From assembly GCF_001640805.2 (NCBI RefSeq), contig NC_066849.1, positions 24,364,250-24,428,249 on the forward strand: a stretch of 64,000 nt of DNA. Reading direction: 5' to 3'. The stretch's first letter is position 1. Every line of letters begins with the position of its first letter. This DNA comes from Lates calcarifer (Eukaryota; Chordata; Actinopteri; Centropomidae). The translations under genes and the position numbers were made by a program. Positions 36,963 through 48,330 of this stretch are shown here, one piece after another. Below the pieces are notes generated by a model that was not told where the DNA came from, did not search any database, and worked only from the letters and a program-made list of their open reading frames with translations.

Positions 36963-38589
36963 TAGTCGTTCTGCCTGTGTGGCCGAGAGACATCTTAATG
37001 GGAACTGGCTAATAGTGGAGATGAGTGAGCACGCTTGAGAAACACTTTAGAGAGGAGGAATCAACGTAAATATACAATTATTGGTCAGAAATAATGTAAA
37101 AATAAATTTACTCAAACAATTGTTTATAAACAAGTATTTTACCGATGCAGAGATGTAAATTGTATCTGGCAGTTACATCTTGACATTTTATTAAAGTGCA
37201 CCACTGTGAATCAGTGAATATTCCACACTATAGTACGTGTAATTACAGCTGTGTAGCAGTGTTTTTTCATGCAAGATTTGGATTTAGTGTTGCTTTGTGC
37301 AGCCCATGAACAGAATGTTCGTAAAGATGGGTAAAGCAAAGTTATGTTTTAAAACCATACTTGCAAAAAACATACACTTGGTGAGCAAAGCACACAACAC
37401 TGAGCAATCGACACTGTACATTGTGGGCCACTTTTCCTGTTCATAGTATACACCGTTATTTGTAAAAAACAGTTTTTCATTGCAGCAAAGATAACAGTGT
37501 ATGAAACAAGGATAAAGGCTGATATTTTAACCAAAATAAAAACAGCCAGTACATATCCTGTTTTTAAACATTGTCATTTTCTGAATACCCTGTCTGTTGC
37601 ATTTTATCAGTAACCTATCCATCATTTTCATTGCAGAAAATATTGCATCTTAATTGTGATCTCTTTCCAACATTGTGGACTGCACAGCTTGCACTCTCAA
37701 GGACCTTTCGCTCTGTGGTAACAGATTATAATCTTTGAGGCTTTGAAGGTGACTCGTTTAACTCTTAGTCAGGGCTAATCTGTCTGGATTTTGTCAGACG
37801 TTAGAACAGTCTGTATCCTAAGATAAGGGTTAGTCAGGGCAGGAACTGACTTTAGCAACCCGCTTTCAGAGGATTTGGACGTTGAGCCACTGTGGTTCAG
37901 GGTAGAGTTTCACACATAACAGCTGGGGTGAAAAATAATTCCAAAAATCAACACTACATCTATTGCCTCGGAACACAATCCTGTAACAAGAAATGCAGTT
38001 GGACAAAAACACCACTGGGATTTTTTTTTTTTCAGGGCTTTCATTGTGGTCTTATGTTATGGAAGAGCCCCAGACTTTCATTCTGCTGTAATTGCACATT
38101 CGAGTTTCAAGTTGTGTCTTTTAGGGGGAGAACTCGTGTTCTGCTGTTATCAGAAAATTAGAAGCCAAGAACTGCGTGGGAGTCGAAGATAAATCCACAA
38201 AGCTCTCCCTGCTTTTCACTAGCATAATGTCAATGCCAGATGAATGTAAAACCTCCCCGCATCAATAGATTAGACTTAGCAAAGTTGATATAGGGGTCCA
38301 CGCAGGAAGCATAGAAGCATTCAGTAGCAAAGGGGAAAAAGAATGCCTTTCTGTATTTAGTGTACTTTTCTGAATCTGAACTTTTGAATGCACTGCAAAT
38401 GATGCCTCTACCCAATAATAAGGAACTTTGAGAATTATGAGTTCAGAGGCTTCATAATCTGTACATTCATGTCGGATCATGGTTGCTAATTACTCTGTCA
38501 AAATGTGAAAAGGAAATCTGATTGTTAAAATGACAATATAGTATTATTATTATTCAGCTGTTTGATGATTCACAATCTTTTCAACAGCT

Positions 38590-38605
38590 TTATATATATA
38601 TATAT
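38590..38605. repeat. (TA)n
   Basis: Eight TA units; an (ATT)n of about four units lies just upstream at 38542-38554. Confidence 0.85.
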
Positions 38606-38757
38606 CCTCCTGAAAAACAAAACAGAAAAAAAACATCGGCTGGTGCAAAAGGCTTAATCATAGATTTTTACTCACAACATGAAATGAGGGATTCCTTTGT
38701 GGCAATACTTTGATTTGCTGCCACATAAAGTCCTCTCTCATTTTTGTTCTGGCACTA

Positions 38758-38795
38758 TCACACACATACATGCACGCACACATACATACACATAC
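38758..38795. repeat. (CA)n/(CATA)n imperfect microsatellite
   Basis: CA and CATA units broken by TGCACG. Confidence 0.85.
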
Positions 38796-40553
38796 CAACC
38801 ACGGCAGGTGTCTTACAGGTACCTTGCCAACTGTGCAATCCTCTGAAGTATTTGCCCCTTCAGAGTTCCAAGGAGTCCAGAATAGCCCTAACAGCCAACT
38901 AATGAGCACTGCCATCATAAGCAGGCAGCTGGCTTTGACACCAAATGTATCTGCTATGGACATACACACATATTGACCCACACGGCTTAAATACACTACC
39001 CCCTAAGCAGAAATATGACATGAATAGATTCTTTCAAAAGCCATGCACATAAAATACATAGGTCACATGCATTCACACACATGCTTTCGCAAATGCACAC
39101 ATCTGAAGTTTCATCTCCTATATAATATCTATTTATTTCATTCATTTCAATACAGGCTGTCTGCCACGGCTGACATGTGTGGGAGGAACAGTGCAGCCTG
39201 CAGGGTGTTAAATTCAGTCAAGGTGCTGTCTTCCAGGCACTCTCAGTCCTCCCAAGATAGCTCTGTGGTTAAATACAACCAGTCTTATTGAAATACAATA
39301 AATCAAAGAAAAATGTGTTGACAAACTGCTCATTAAGTATGTATTTGCACTGGTCGAGCAAGGATTTATCAATACACAGAGTATTAGTTTTATTCTTCAT
39401 TGCACATGCATGCATGTCAGTGACAAGATTCCTTTTTCTTCCTTATTTTATCTCTTCTTCTCTGAGCATGAAACCTACTCTCTCTCTCAGCCTCAGATGA
39501 TGTAAAGGCCGTCTGGGAGAGCAGAGGGTGCATGCATGGAGTGCTAATTCCCGGGTGACAAAGCTCCTCTTCAAATGCATGAACTCATCACTGGGAGAAA
39601 GGGAAAAAAGTAGTACCCATCTCGTTTTCAATTCCCCTTGTAATGAAAAAAATTTACACCTGGAAATGGAGGCTTTCTGCATAAGCAGGGTGAAAAGCAG
39701 CTAATGTGAATGAATGAGGTGAGAATATGTGTTTGTGCCTGTTTGTGTGCTGTGCTATACACACACTGGGGTTGCTCATCTTGACTCTGCATTTAAAAAG
39801 GCAAGAAGTTCTGGCAAATGTAAAGGGCAAACCAAATGGCAAAGGAGTTCATGGTTGGAGCCTGATAACGCAATGGTTATACAGTAAATAAAAGTGCTTC
39901 TGCAAACATCATTGAAATAGAAAGTTCTGCACATTTCTGTTTTGCATTTGACATTCAAAAAAGTACACCCAGCATCTGCGATTAATATTTGCTGTAGGAT
40001 TGTGTAATTATATTCAATTGTAAATACATATACCACTTCTTTGCTTAAAAAGTCATTTGGATTGCTAAATTGGGTACTTAAACTTGACAGAGCTGAATGG
40101 AGACATTTTTTTTAAAGGTCAGTAGTTTTCATTTCTTGTTGCCAAAAACTACAAACTAAAGATAGAGATGAATAATTCTAACCTTATCTCCTACACAGTC
40201 TTCTTATGTATTACCAGTATGACATCTTCATAATGCACAGAAGTCAGAGGTAGGTTGGGATTGAGTCTTGGGTGGCAACATTCTGCACCCTACATGTTGT
40301 AAGATTTACGCTACAAAAGGCCAAGTTATGGTTTTGGAAAGATGGCCAACACTTCCCGTTTTCTGCTTCAACTCAAAATGGATTTTCATGCCTCTGCCAG
40401 TGACAGTTGTAGCTGAAGTCATTATGTTTTCAGATTGTCCATCTATCATCTTATGAATGCGATATCTCAGCAAGGCCTTGAGGGAATTTCTTCAAATTTG
40501 GTACAAATGTTCACCTGGACTCAATGAGGAACTTGTTACATTTTGGTGGTTAA

Positions 40554-40566
40554 AGGTCAAAGGTCA
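40554..40566 (+). promoter_or_regulatory. Perfect DR1 nuclear receptor element
   Basis: AGGTCA, one A, AGGTCA: the exact consensus for RXR heterodimers such as PPAR-RXR, and for HNF4 and COUP-TF. It lies in unit 1 of the dispersed repeat. Binding in vivo is not shown by sequence. Confidence 0.5.
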
Positions 40567-40704
40567 GTGTCACCATCACCTCACAAAACATGTTTTTGGC
40601 ATTTTGAATGTAATATCTCAAGATCACCTTGGGGGAATTTCTTAAAATTTTGCACAAACATTCACTTGGACTTGAAGATGAACTGAATATATTTTGGCAT
40701 TCAA

Positions 40705-40723
40705 AAGTCAAAGGTCAAGGTCA
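40705..40723 (+). promoter_or_regulatory. Triple half-site: DR1-like plus NR5A/ERR site
   Basis: AAGTCA, A, AGGTCA, AGGTCA. The last part, TCAAGGTCA (40715-40723), is the exact monomer consensus of ERR and SF-1/Ftz-F1 (NR5A) receptors. It lies in unit 2 of the repeat. The degraded counterpart in unit 3 is TGGTCA, A, AGGTCG (40826-40838). Confidence 0.45.
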
Positions 40724-41111
40724 CTGTTCTTGTGAACATGATATTTCAGGAGCGCCCAGAGGGAATTTCATTACATCTGGCACAAACATTTACTTGGACT
40801 CCAGCATGACCTGATTCAAATTTGATGGTCAAAGGTCGCTGTGACTCCTCAAGACATGTTTTTGGCCTTGTGAACACAGTAAGCTGCCTGGAGAAGAAAA
40901 TGTATGGGGAACCAAATTAAGGTATATTCATAATGAACGTTTTGCAGATACATCTAATATAAAGGTTTCTTTACTATGTTGATAAAAGTGGATGCGATGG
41001 AGATGCTTTTACCATCATAAAAGCCCTGATAAAAGCTTGGAAGTGGGCCTTAAGATGTTTCTTGTCTCTTTAAATGGTTTAGAATGAGCTTTCATGCTTA
41101 AGTTGAAGAAG

Positions 41112-41147
41112 TATAATACAGTATATGTATATAATACAGTATATGTA
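41112..41147. repeat. Perfect 18-bp tandem duplication
   Basis: TATAATACAGTATATGTA occurs twice in direct succession with no mismatch, which implies a recent duplication. Confidence 0.9.
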
Positions 41148-42583
41148 ATTAATTTTATATTCCTCACACATATGTGCTTTAACTCCTTGTTTCCCACCTT
41201 TCCTCTATGCATCATTTGAGTCTCCTTTGTATCTTAATCTGTGTGTTTAATTCTGTTTAAACTCTCTTGGACATCCTGACCACTTCTCTCACATAGTTGT
41301 ATGGTTATGTGATTATATTACAAGTACACACAGACAGCTCAACTGTATCAACACAGACAGATTTCAGATTTAAAGTGACATTTTGTCATTGACGGAGTGA
41401 AAAGCGCACACAGTAACACTGTTGATGTAGAGCTTAAGATTCAGCTGTCTCACTGTTATCTCTGCGGCTCCCTCTTTGCTATATTCTCTTCCAGTCACGA
41501 AGAAGTTTCACTTTATTCCAGACTTAAAAGGGAGAATGGGAAGAGTCCAATTACTGTATACCTGCAACTGTGGCACTCACATTTCCTCCTGCTCCCCCCG
41601 GGCAGGAGAAAGCTGCATCGATTCAGACAGATAAGGCGCTTGACAAAATGGGAGAAAGACATAATTCCATTTGTCTTGGTCGAGTCCATCCCATGTGAGG
41701 TGTAAGTGTTGCTGCTGTCAGCTCTGCTCTACACCTGTTTGGCGGAGATAAAATCACATCTCCTGACAGCTGCCCTTTAATCACTTCTGCTAGTGCTAGA
41801 CAGAGTAGTGTGCCACTGGTGCAGGGTAAACACACTGCCACAAATGTCGCCACTCCCACATAAGTTTGCTGATGGCTTCAATGGGTGACTCAGAGCCAGG
41901 TAAATTTACATGTACACCAAAAAAGAAACCTGGTTATTAAGCTCCCTGCATGCTCTAACAGTCACTGATTCTGATCATCTGGCTCAGTTCAAGTTTGTCT
42001 TTTACTGCACATCTGTAATTTCTGTACTTGCTCAGTTACCTGAGCAGGTGAGGATTAGCCCGTTTTTGGTTGCCTGGATACTGCTGTACTTATCACTGTG
42101 CTATATTTGGCTAAAGTAAAATGAGTAAATTTTCTTTACACTCCATTCAGCTTGATATGCACGTTAGTTTCCTGTTTGGAGAGTGGGGTATTTTGTAACA
42201 TGCCGTCCTGTTGTTAGCAGCATTGATCGAAGAAATATGTCGGCGTTGCTATTTCTGTAAGTCAGCCCACAGCAATTTGTACATCTGTGTCAATCTTATC
42301 TACACTTGTCACATTATGACCATTTATCTGTTGCTATTTTGTGCATTCTTAATCCTGCCCACAAGGCTCTGATTGGTTAACTGTTCCCCAACCTGTGGAA
42401 ACAGCCATCAATAGTATTTACTGTACAAATCTGAGATGTGGGTGACAATTCTGAAGTCTGGAACCAGACAACAATTTCTCATCCACATTGCTGTTGTCAG
42501 ACTTTCACTTTTATTTCAGCTTGTAGGACATGATTGCAACTTTTTGTTAAATTACTTGTACTTAGGTGTACAAAACAATGCAA

Positions 42584-42602
42584 GCAATGCAATGCAATGC
42601 AA
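42584..42602. repeat. (GCAAT)n short tandem repeat
   Basis: Almost four GCAAT units. Confidence 0.85.
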
Positions 42603-43029
42603 ACCTTGATTAGGTATTTACATGCCATTGTGTTCTAGTTTCTCTCTGTATACTCCAGCTACCGTAACAGGGTTTGTCAAAACTGGGAAATGGTTTTATT
42701 CCAGAATTTGCAAAAGAAAATATGATTTTACATGTTGATACTACTAAAATATGATATGATCATATACTGAATACAAGTGCATATGAAAGACTTCATATGA
42801 GTCATGTTTAGGATGCTGTCATATCATCATATAGAGTCTACAGCTATACTAGTTGTATTTTGACCTAAAGGCTTAATATTTCCCAATAAAGATAAAGTAC
42901 AGCTGAGTCTGTTATTATGTTTGCAGTTATTTTGTAAAGCAAAGAATTGGACACATTAATGAAATTACCTGGTGATGGTGCTACATCTAAAGTCAGAGGA
43001 TAGTTAAGTAATAAAGAAATTTAACAGAA

Positions 43030-43265
43030 AGCAAAAAATTACAACTCTATGATGGTTCTTGAGGAAAATTTCACGAGACCATCAAGGTCAGTAGGATTCA
43101 TCCTCTTGACACCATTGGTACCTGTTCCAAATTTCATGGCAACCCATTCAGTACTACATATTTTAGTTGTACCAAAGAGGTGGACAAAGTGATCAACAGA
43201 CCGACTGACCAACATCACCTTCTCTAAAGCAATGCCGTTAACATAGCTAAATCTCACCAAGTATT
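43030..43265 (+). repeat. Teleost dispersed repeat fragment
   Basis: Diverged copy of a repeat I recognise from many teleosts, with ordered words GGATTCATCCTCT, CCAAATTTCATGGCAA.CC, TTAGTTGTACCAAAG.GGTGGAC, CAACAGACCGACTGACCAA and CAATGCCGTTAACATAGCTAA. Non-coding; class unknown. The 73-codon minus frame across it is a by-product. Confidence 0.6.
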
Positions 43266-44479
43266 ATACAAAATTGCTGCAGTTCTTACCATTTGCAACA
43301 CAAATATCAATAAAGCGTTATAATTTGCTACCTCATTATTGCTTTGAGAAAACAGCTGTCGTTTCTGTCAATTCAAATGGTTTATTCAAATGTCTCAAAC
43401 AGGCCTCAAGACAATTGTTAAAAGCCTGCAAGGCATAGGATGTCAATATTCCTAGCTAAGTAAGTTATACAAGACAACCGACATTTAGCTTACCTGACTG
43501 GAATCAATGTTTCCATAGCAATGTAACCCTGAGAATATGTTGCTGTTATCAGGGAATGTCACTGCAGAAATGTGTCCTCTTGTCTGTCTGCCTATCTAGT
43601 AATACATCCATCTACCTGTCAATATAAATGAGTTAGAGGGTACAATTTGGAAATTTTTGCTTGACAATTAATGAATTCAGTTACCTTCAGCAAGGCTTCA
43701 GGTTCATCACATTTTTGATTCACGACACAACGCTTCACTCAGACAGACAGCTCCCTCTCCCTCAATCATGAAAAGTGAAGTAATTTCACAAAGGCATAGA
43801 ACAGAAAAATCACTTGAGGAGCCAGATATGTAGACGAAAACAACAGACAAAAACAGCACCACTGTATTTTCCATGAGTCATTATCCCTATAGGACAGATA
43901 TTTGATATTTCAAATATCAAAGCAATTATGCCATTACTTTGTCTAACAGTGACAGGCTGGCCTCGGGTTGTGCTTGGAATTAGAAAGTCATGAGCAAGTT
44001 CTGATTCAGAATTCACTATTTGTGATAAATCTTTAGTACAGGAACAATTACAGTAGCAGTTTATTCATCATTTTGATGTGGAGTTGCAGGAGTAAATGAT
44101 GAAATGAGCATTTGCTATGTGTTCAAACACATTTGGTTTACAGGTAGATCTCCTAGTAAAAGGTTGGATTTCTGAAGCAAATGTCAGGTTAAAAACATCA
44201 CAATGATAAAAATAACTTTGCCAAACTTCTTCAGAGCCGGTTGTCTGCAAACGTCTTTAGAACTCATGATAATTGCTTTTCCAGTCTGTAAATGCTGTGT
44301 GCTCTCATGCTCCCAAAATGAAATAAAAAATAAGAAATGTAATGTCAGTGCTTTCGTCTTACACACACTGAAGGAAGGAGGAAATAAGCACTAAGAAGAC
44401 TGAGATTCTTATCATTTAATTTATCTTGCTCAGTATGAAATATTTCAGTAGGAATCAATAATTATATACAATCCACAAT
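43266..44479. other. Non-coding AT-rich stretch
   Basis: Contains a 10-bp-arm palindrome (43901-43921). Short open frames (60-68 codons) have no domain. Nothing else recognised. Confidence 0.6.
43901..43921. repeat. Palindrome, 10-bp arms
   Basis: TTTGATATTT and AAATATCAAA around a single C. Confidence 0.85.
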
Positions 44480-45290
44480 TCACTCTGTGTGAGCTGGTGA
44501 GATGGCCTTATTTCAGGAGGATATGATAACACTGCCAGAAGACAGAGGAGCTGAGAATCCATTCACCACTCTTTTAAGTTGGGTGGGGGAAAAAGAGGAA
44601 AAACTCTCTCTTCGATCAAATATTATCATGCGATTCTTTCAGCGTGGTGGATTTTTCAATATATTTATTATAAACAGGCAGCTTAGTTGCAGCTTGAATT
44701 TGTATTAATTTTAAAAGATGATGGAAATGATTTCTCCACAGCTTTAAGTGCAACTCTCCTGGGTGTGTTAAGTGAGAAAGGGGAAGGAAAAACACAAAAC
44801 AAAAAATATAATTATTGCAGTGTCAGGCCAGTTTCAAATGCTTATCGATTGCCTCAGCCCATATCTAATTTATTCAAGTTTTATTGTTTTCTTCCTCCCT
44901 GTTATCAAATAAAAGCTCTGCATTGTGATGTTAAGGAATGCATCTCTCTTGCAACAGGAGATGAAACCAGTGATGACATTTGTTCTTGTGATGGAACCCT
45001 CTAATGGCTTCATTTCCTCTGGCTATATGCAGTTCAAGAGGAAGAGGGTGATGGTTTTGATAGATAGTTCAGTAAAATTTAAGAGCTGCATCAAACATGG
45101 TTCAGTAGTCATTTGAACTGAAGAGCCAGCAAAGCACTTTGATGTATTTTTTTCTTTGAAATATTGCAGTTAATGCCATCAACCACCCAGCTGAGTCTCT
45201 CCAAAAGTAAATTCCCACCCACTGTAATGTCTAATACCTTGGTGATTTCTTGCTTTTTAAAGTATTTATGAGATGATGTGGCTTTCAAAT
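44480..45290. promoter_or_regulatory. Large candidate conserved enhancer block
   Basis: About 800 bp of unique sequence, free of simple repeats, with many long mixed-composition words: TCGATCAAATATTATCATGC near 44612-44631, TTTATTATAAACAGGCAGC (about 44664-44682), TTGTATTAATTTTAAAAG (about 44700-44717), GCTTATCGATTGCC (about 44840-44853), TTATTGTTTTC (SOX-like, about 44881) and TGACATTTGTTC. Open frames of 105 and 68 codons cross it without domains. The length and uniform texture make it the best enhancer candidate in the window, but the call rests on appearance, not alignment. Confidence 0.35.
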
Positions 45291-46149
45291 TCAAAGATTT
45301 GGGGAGGACTCTCCCTCAGTGCCCCCACAGATTTTAGTGGATTCAAGTGGGATTAGCTGTTTATTAGTGTTTTGCTCCCCAAGACAAAAAGGAGGTAGAT
45401 TGCATCGTGAGTATTAAGTAAAAATACCTGCTTATGTAAACACAGGACATGAAAAAATGTCAGTGCAAGACAGCTAAACACAGACAAAACCAACAGGTAC
45501 AGTACAATACTGAGACTGCAGTGCAACATGTCCATAATATGCATTTAATGAATGGAATGTGCACTGCACTATGGCGATCATCAATCCCTAAACTATCTTA
45601 TCAATATCCATTGTTTTCTTTACAAACACTGTTGATCTTGTGCAACAGTTTCTACCCACTTAAATATTCACTCTTCGTCTGCAAACTGTAAATCCCTCTG
45701 CCCAAAATTCCACAGCAAATTCGCAACAATAGCCCAGCTTCCTTTCGAATTGTATTCCTAAATGGACAATTTTTCAGTGTATGATTTTAATCAAATGCTA
45801 TCATTCAGTAGCAGTGTTCAGATCACTATCATTTAGTATACTCGAGTAACTTATACTAATAATGTAGGATTTCACAGCTCACAATTTACAGCCAGCAGCA
45901 ACATTCATTGCCAACATACAATCACTAGCTTCATATAGGGAAGCAGAAAGTAAGGGAGTGGGATTTGCATTGGTGGATTGCACACACCTACAATTAATGT
46001 GTTTCAGTTACCTAATAATCACATACCATACATGTCATGTCCACACCCATATTGGTTGTTTCTCCCTACCCTTGGATATGACCCATATCCAAGTGTATCC
46101 AGAACAGGCATACCAGATCTTTGTCAACATGGTAATGTGGTGGGGTTAT
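45291..46149. other. Non-coding AT-rich stretch
   Basis: Unique AT-rich sequence with a small hairpin at 46071-46093 (CTTGGATATG, ACC, CATATCCAAG). The hairpin is next to the LINE relic and could belong to sequence associated with its insertion. Confidence 0.55.
46071..46093. repeat. Inverted repeat, 10-bp arms
   Basis: CTTGGATATG and CATATCCAAG pair perfectly across a 3-base ACC spacer. Confidence 0.85.
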
Positions 46150-46776
46150 AGTGTGCAGCAAGTTAACCATGATGGTCCAGACTCTCTGCAGCAATGTTTT
46201 CCAGCTCCTCCTGGGAGATCCTGAGGCATTCCCAGGCCAGATAGTTTCTCCAGCATGTCCTGGCTCTACCCTGGGGTCTCAAACTAGTTGGACATGTCCA
46301 GAAAAGCTCAAGTGGAATGAGGCATCCTGATCAGATGCCCAACCAACTTCAACTCGTTCCTTTTGAGGTTAAAGAACAGCAGCTCTGCTTTCAGCTCCCT
46401 CTGGATGCCTGAACCCTTTACCCTATCTCTAAGGCTGAGCCCAGCATAGCTGCAGGGGAAACTCATTTCGGCTGCTTGTATTTGCACTGTCATTCTGCTG
46501 GTCACATCCCAAAGCTCATGACCATGGTTGAAGGTTAGAGCATAGATTGACTGGTAAATCAAACAATTTGCCTTCCGGCTTTGCTACCTCTCCTACCACA
46601 ATAATCTCGTACCATGTTGACATTACTGTTGACACCGCACCAATCTGCCAATCAATCTTGACATCCATTTTACCCTCACCTGAGATACTTCTAAACTACT
46701 TCTAAACTTCTTCACTTGGGGCAAAAACTCAGTTCCAACCTCAAGGGAGCAATCCACCACCTCAGACCAAATATTG
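46150..46776 (-). pseudogene. RTE-type LINE relic, reverse transcriptase C-terminus
   Basis: Read on the minus strand, frames joined by frameshifts give the C-terminal part of the endonuclease/reverse transcriptase polyprotein of an APE-type LINE. The upstream part is read as TEFLPQVKKF and GRLV-like residues. An 84-codon open piece (46308-46562) follows, with GHELWDVTSRMTVQIQAAEM, LSLRDRVKGSG and VGHLIRMP, the region after the catalytic domain. A further out-of-frame piece at 46170-46307 corresponds to the extreme C-terminus. The catalytic FADD-type core and the endonuclease are absent, so it is a 5'-truncated dead copy. I associate this C-terminus with teleost RTE/Rex3-like elements; the clade is less certain than the LINE identity. 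The flanks show no obvious target duplication. Confidence 0.85.
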
Positions 46777-47239
46777 AATTGTTGACACTGTATTTCTAAT
46801 GTTTAACTGTGTTGACAATCTGCATATATACACATTTTTGTCATACATTATCATACCATAGCTGCATTGTTTAGTTACTCAATTAGCATGTTAAAAATGT
46901 TGTCATTGAATGTAATCTGGGGGTTTGCTGAATCATCTAATATTGGTGAATGGTTTGATGCATCTATCTTTATCATGGGAAAAAAAAACTATGCAGCAGT
47001 AAGTTGAATGTAGACACCAAAATGAACTTTGTTAATGTTTTAATAGTACTTTGAAATAATTGTTTAAAGGCAAATACAGCCACACACCGATTTCCACACC
47101 ATCATTTTCCTACATGCTATATATTAACGTCAGATTTATAGCTCTTTATAGTTATGTCATCTTTGACGTAATCCTCATGATGGAAAAAACCTATGGCTCT
47201 CATGTATGGAAAATCAGCATTAAGCCACACACTCAATCT
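46777..47239. other. Short AT-rich non-coding stretch
   Basis: Unique AT-rich DNA beyond the 5' break of the LINE relic; no gene or repeat recognised. Confidence 0.6.
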
Positions 47240-47560
47240 TAGAAATTCTCAAACACGAGGCTTGACGAGTGCCAGACAGCTAAAATAAAGCTTTGCCAAC
47301 TGCAGCTGCATTATACTGGATCACACTGGTTAAATATAGCAGGAAGCCACAGCCAGAAAGGATAGGAGAGCTTCTGCTGATATGGAATTAGTTTATTACA
47401 ATCAGCCAGGCACAAAGAAAAGAGTTAATGGCACAAATAGATTGAGGTGAGCGCTCCCATTCAAGCACTGCTGAATCTTTGACCACATCTGTATCGATTT
47501 TGTCCATTGATAGTTGTCACAAGACAGCTGATAAATAGTGAAGGATACACTTCATTAGCT
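47240..47560. promoter_or_regulatory. Possible conserved non-coding element
   Basis: Unique GC-balanced block with CACGAGGCTTGACGAG near 47254-47269, GGAATTAGTTTATTACAATC near 47384-47403, GAGTTAATGGC, GTGAGCGCTCCC and TATCGATTTTG. Retained CpGs and homeodomain-like words give it enhancer texture. Not tested. Confidence 0.28.
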
Positions 47561-48177
47561 CTGAGCATCTCCTTGCCGACCACCTCCTAAATCTCTACTT
47601 CTTTTTGTGTGGCCTTGTCAATAAGTGTGCCATCACAAGAGAACCATACCCTGTTCACCCTCAGTTCTTTCTATTCACTTCATCCAACAATGAAGAGATA
47701 AGTCATGGTACTGTAGGGGAGGAAGAGATGGGGAGAAGAAGATTAAAGAGCTCTGCAAGCTACTGAGGGGAGCTCTGTTTGGACTGAGGTGTAGCTTTGC
47801 AGCTGATCCTCCAAGCAAGAATATGAACTCACTAAAGCTTTCAATAAAAGGGTAATTCTCATAATTTTTATGATTGACTCACTGCTCATAACTTTAGAAA
47901 TAAGTACCTTTTAAAAGTTATCACAAATTTTCCCCCATTGTTTCCCATTGTTTTGAAGATTAAATTCAGTTTTCCCTTCAGAACTACTTTCACTGCATCT
48001 AAATGATAAGACTACAATTGGTATTAGCTACAAAAACTAGGTGGTTCTCTTAAAAACTGACCTCAATCTCAAACCATGATTGTTTTATTTTTGCAACTGA
48101 TGCCTGGTTTGATAAAACTGTCCGCTGTTGGCTACTGGGAGCTAATCTGTACAACAATATTAATGCAGTTCTACTGA
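47561..48177. other. Non-coding stretch, nothing recognised
   Basis: Unique AT-rich DNA with no open frame over 60 codons, no repeat and no RNA gene. Confidence 0.6.
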
Positions 48178-48330
48178 AGCGGTCAGGGATTCAGTGTCTT
48201 GCTCAAGGGCACCTCACTGCTGCTGAGAAAGGGGATAGAATCACTCATTTGCATTCCCTTCCCACATTTCCCCAGGCAGTCCAGAGATTTCAACTGGCAA
48301 CCTTCCAGTCACAAGCTCACCTGACATATC
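48178..48330 (-). repeat. Teleost dispersed repeat fragment (SINE/LINE tail-like)
   Basis: The words GGTCAGGGATTCAGTGTCTT, GCTCAAGGGCACCTCA, GGCAGTCCAGAGATTTCAAC, TGGCAACCTTCCAGTCACAA and GCTCACCT come in the order of a very common teleost repeat that normally ends with a text like 'gaacc...gacctcccggtcacaagccc'. I cannot say whether it is a SINE or a LINE 3' tail. The strand is a guess. Non-coding. Confidence 0.6.

Larger units (their letters stand above)
36963..40384. other. Non-coding stretch with simple repeats
   Basis: The longest open frame (112 codons, minus, 38658-38996) runs through the CA/CATA repeat and has no domain. 37680-37880 and 39150-39300 are more GC-balanced and could hold weak regulatory sequence, without decisive motifs. 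Simple repeats: (ATT)n 38542-38554, (TA)n 38590-38605, (CA/CATA)n 38758-38795. Confidence 0.55.
40385..40890 (+). repeat. Teleost repeat of ~150-bp units with AGGTCA sites
   Basis: Nearly three degenerate units, anchored on GGGAATTTC at 40482, 40633 and 40761 (spacing 151 and 128 bp). Each unit carries, in order, ATATCTCAG/ATATTTCAG, GGGAATTTC, CACAAAC.TTCACTTGGACT, a GATGAACTGA-like word, then AAAGGTCAAAGGTCA; CAAGACATGTTTTTGGC-like words follow in two of the three. I recognise this arrangement as a common teleost dispersed repeat, including the GTCATTATGTTTTCAGATTG lead-in near 40418. Unit 2 has lost about 23 bp. Non-coding; transposon class unknown. See the nuclear receptor sites listed separately. 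Confidence 0.7.
40891..43029. other. Non-coding stretch
   Basis: 41390-41720 is GC-balanced with a 102-codon open frame lacking any domain. Otherwise AT-rich unique DNA, with an 18-bp tandem duplication at 41112-41147 and a GCAAT repeat at 42584-42602. Confidence 0.55.

Noticed and set aside
38658..38996. 112-codon minus frame
   Set aside because: Crosses the CA/CATA repeat, overlaps an 88-codon frame on the other strand, and shows no domain.
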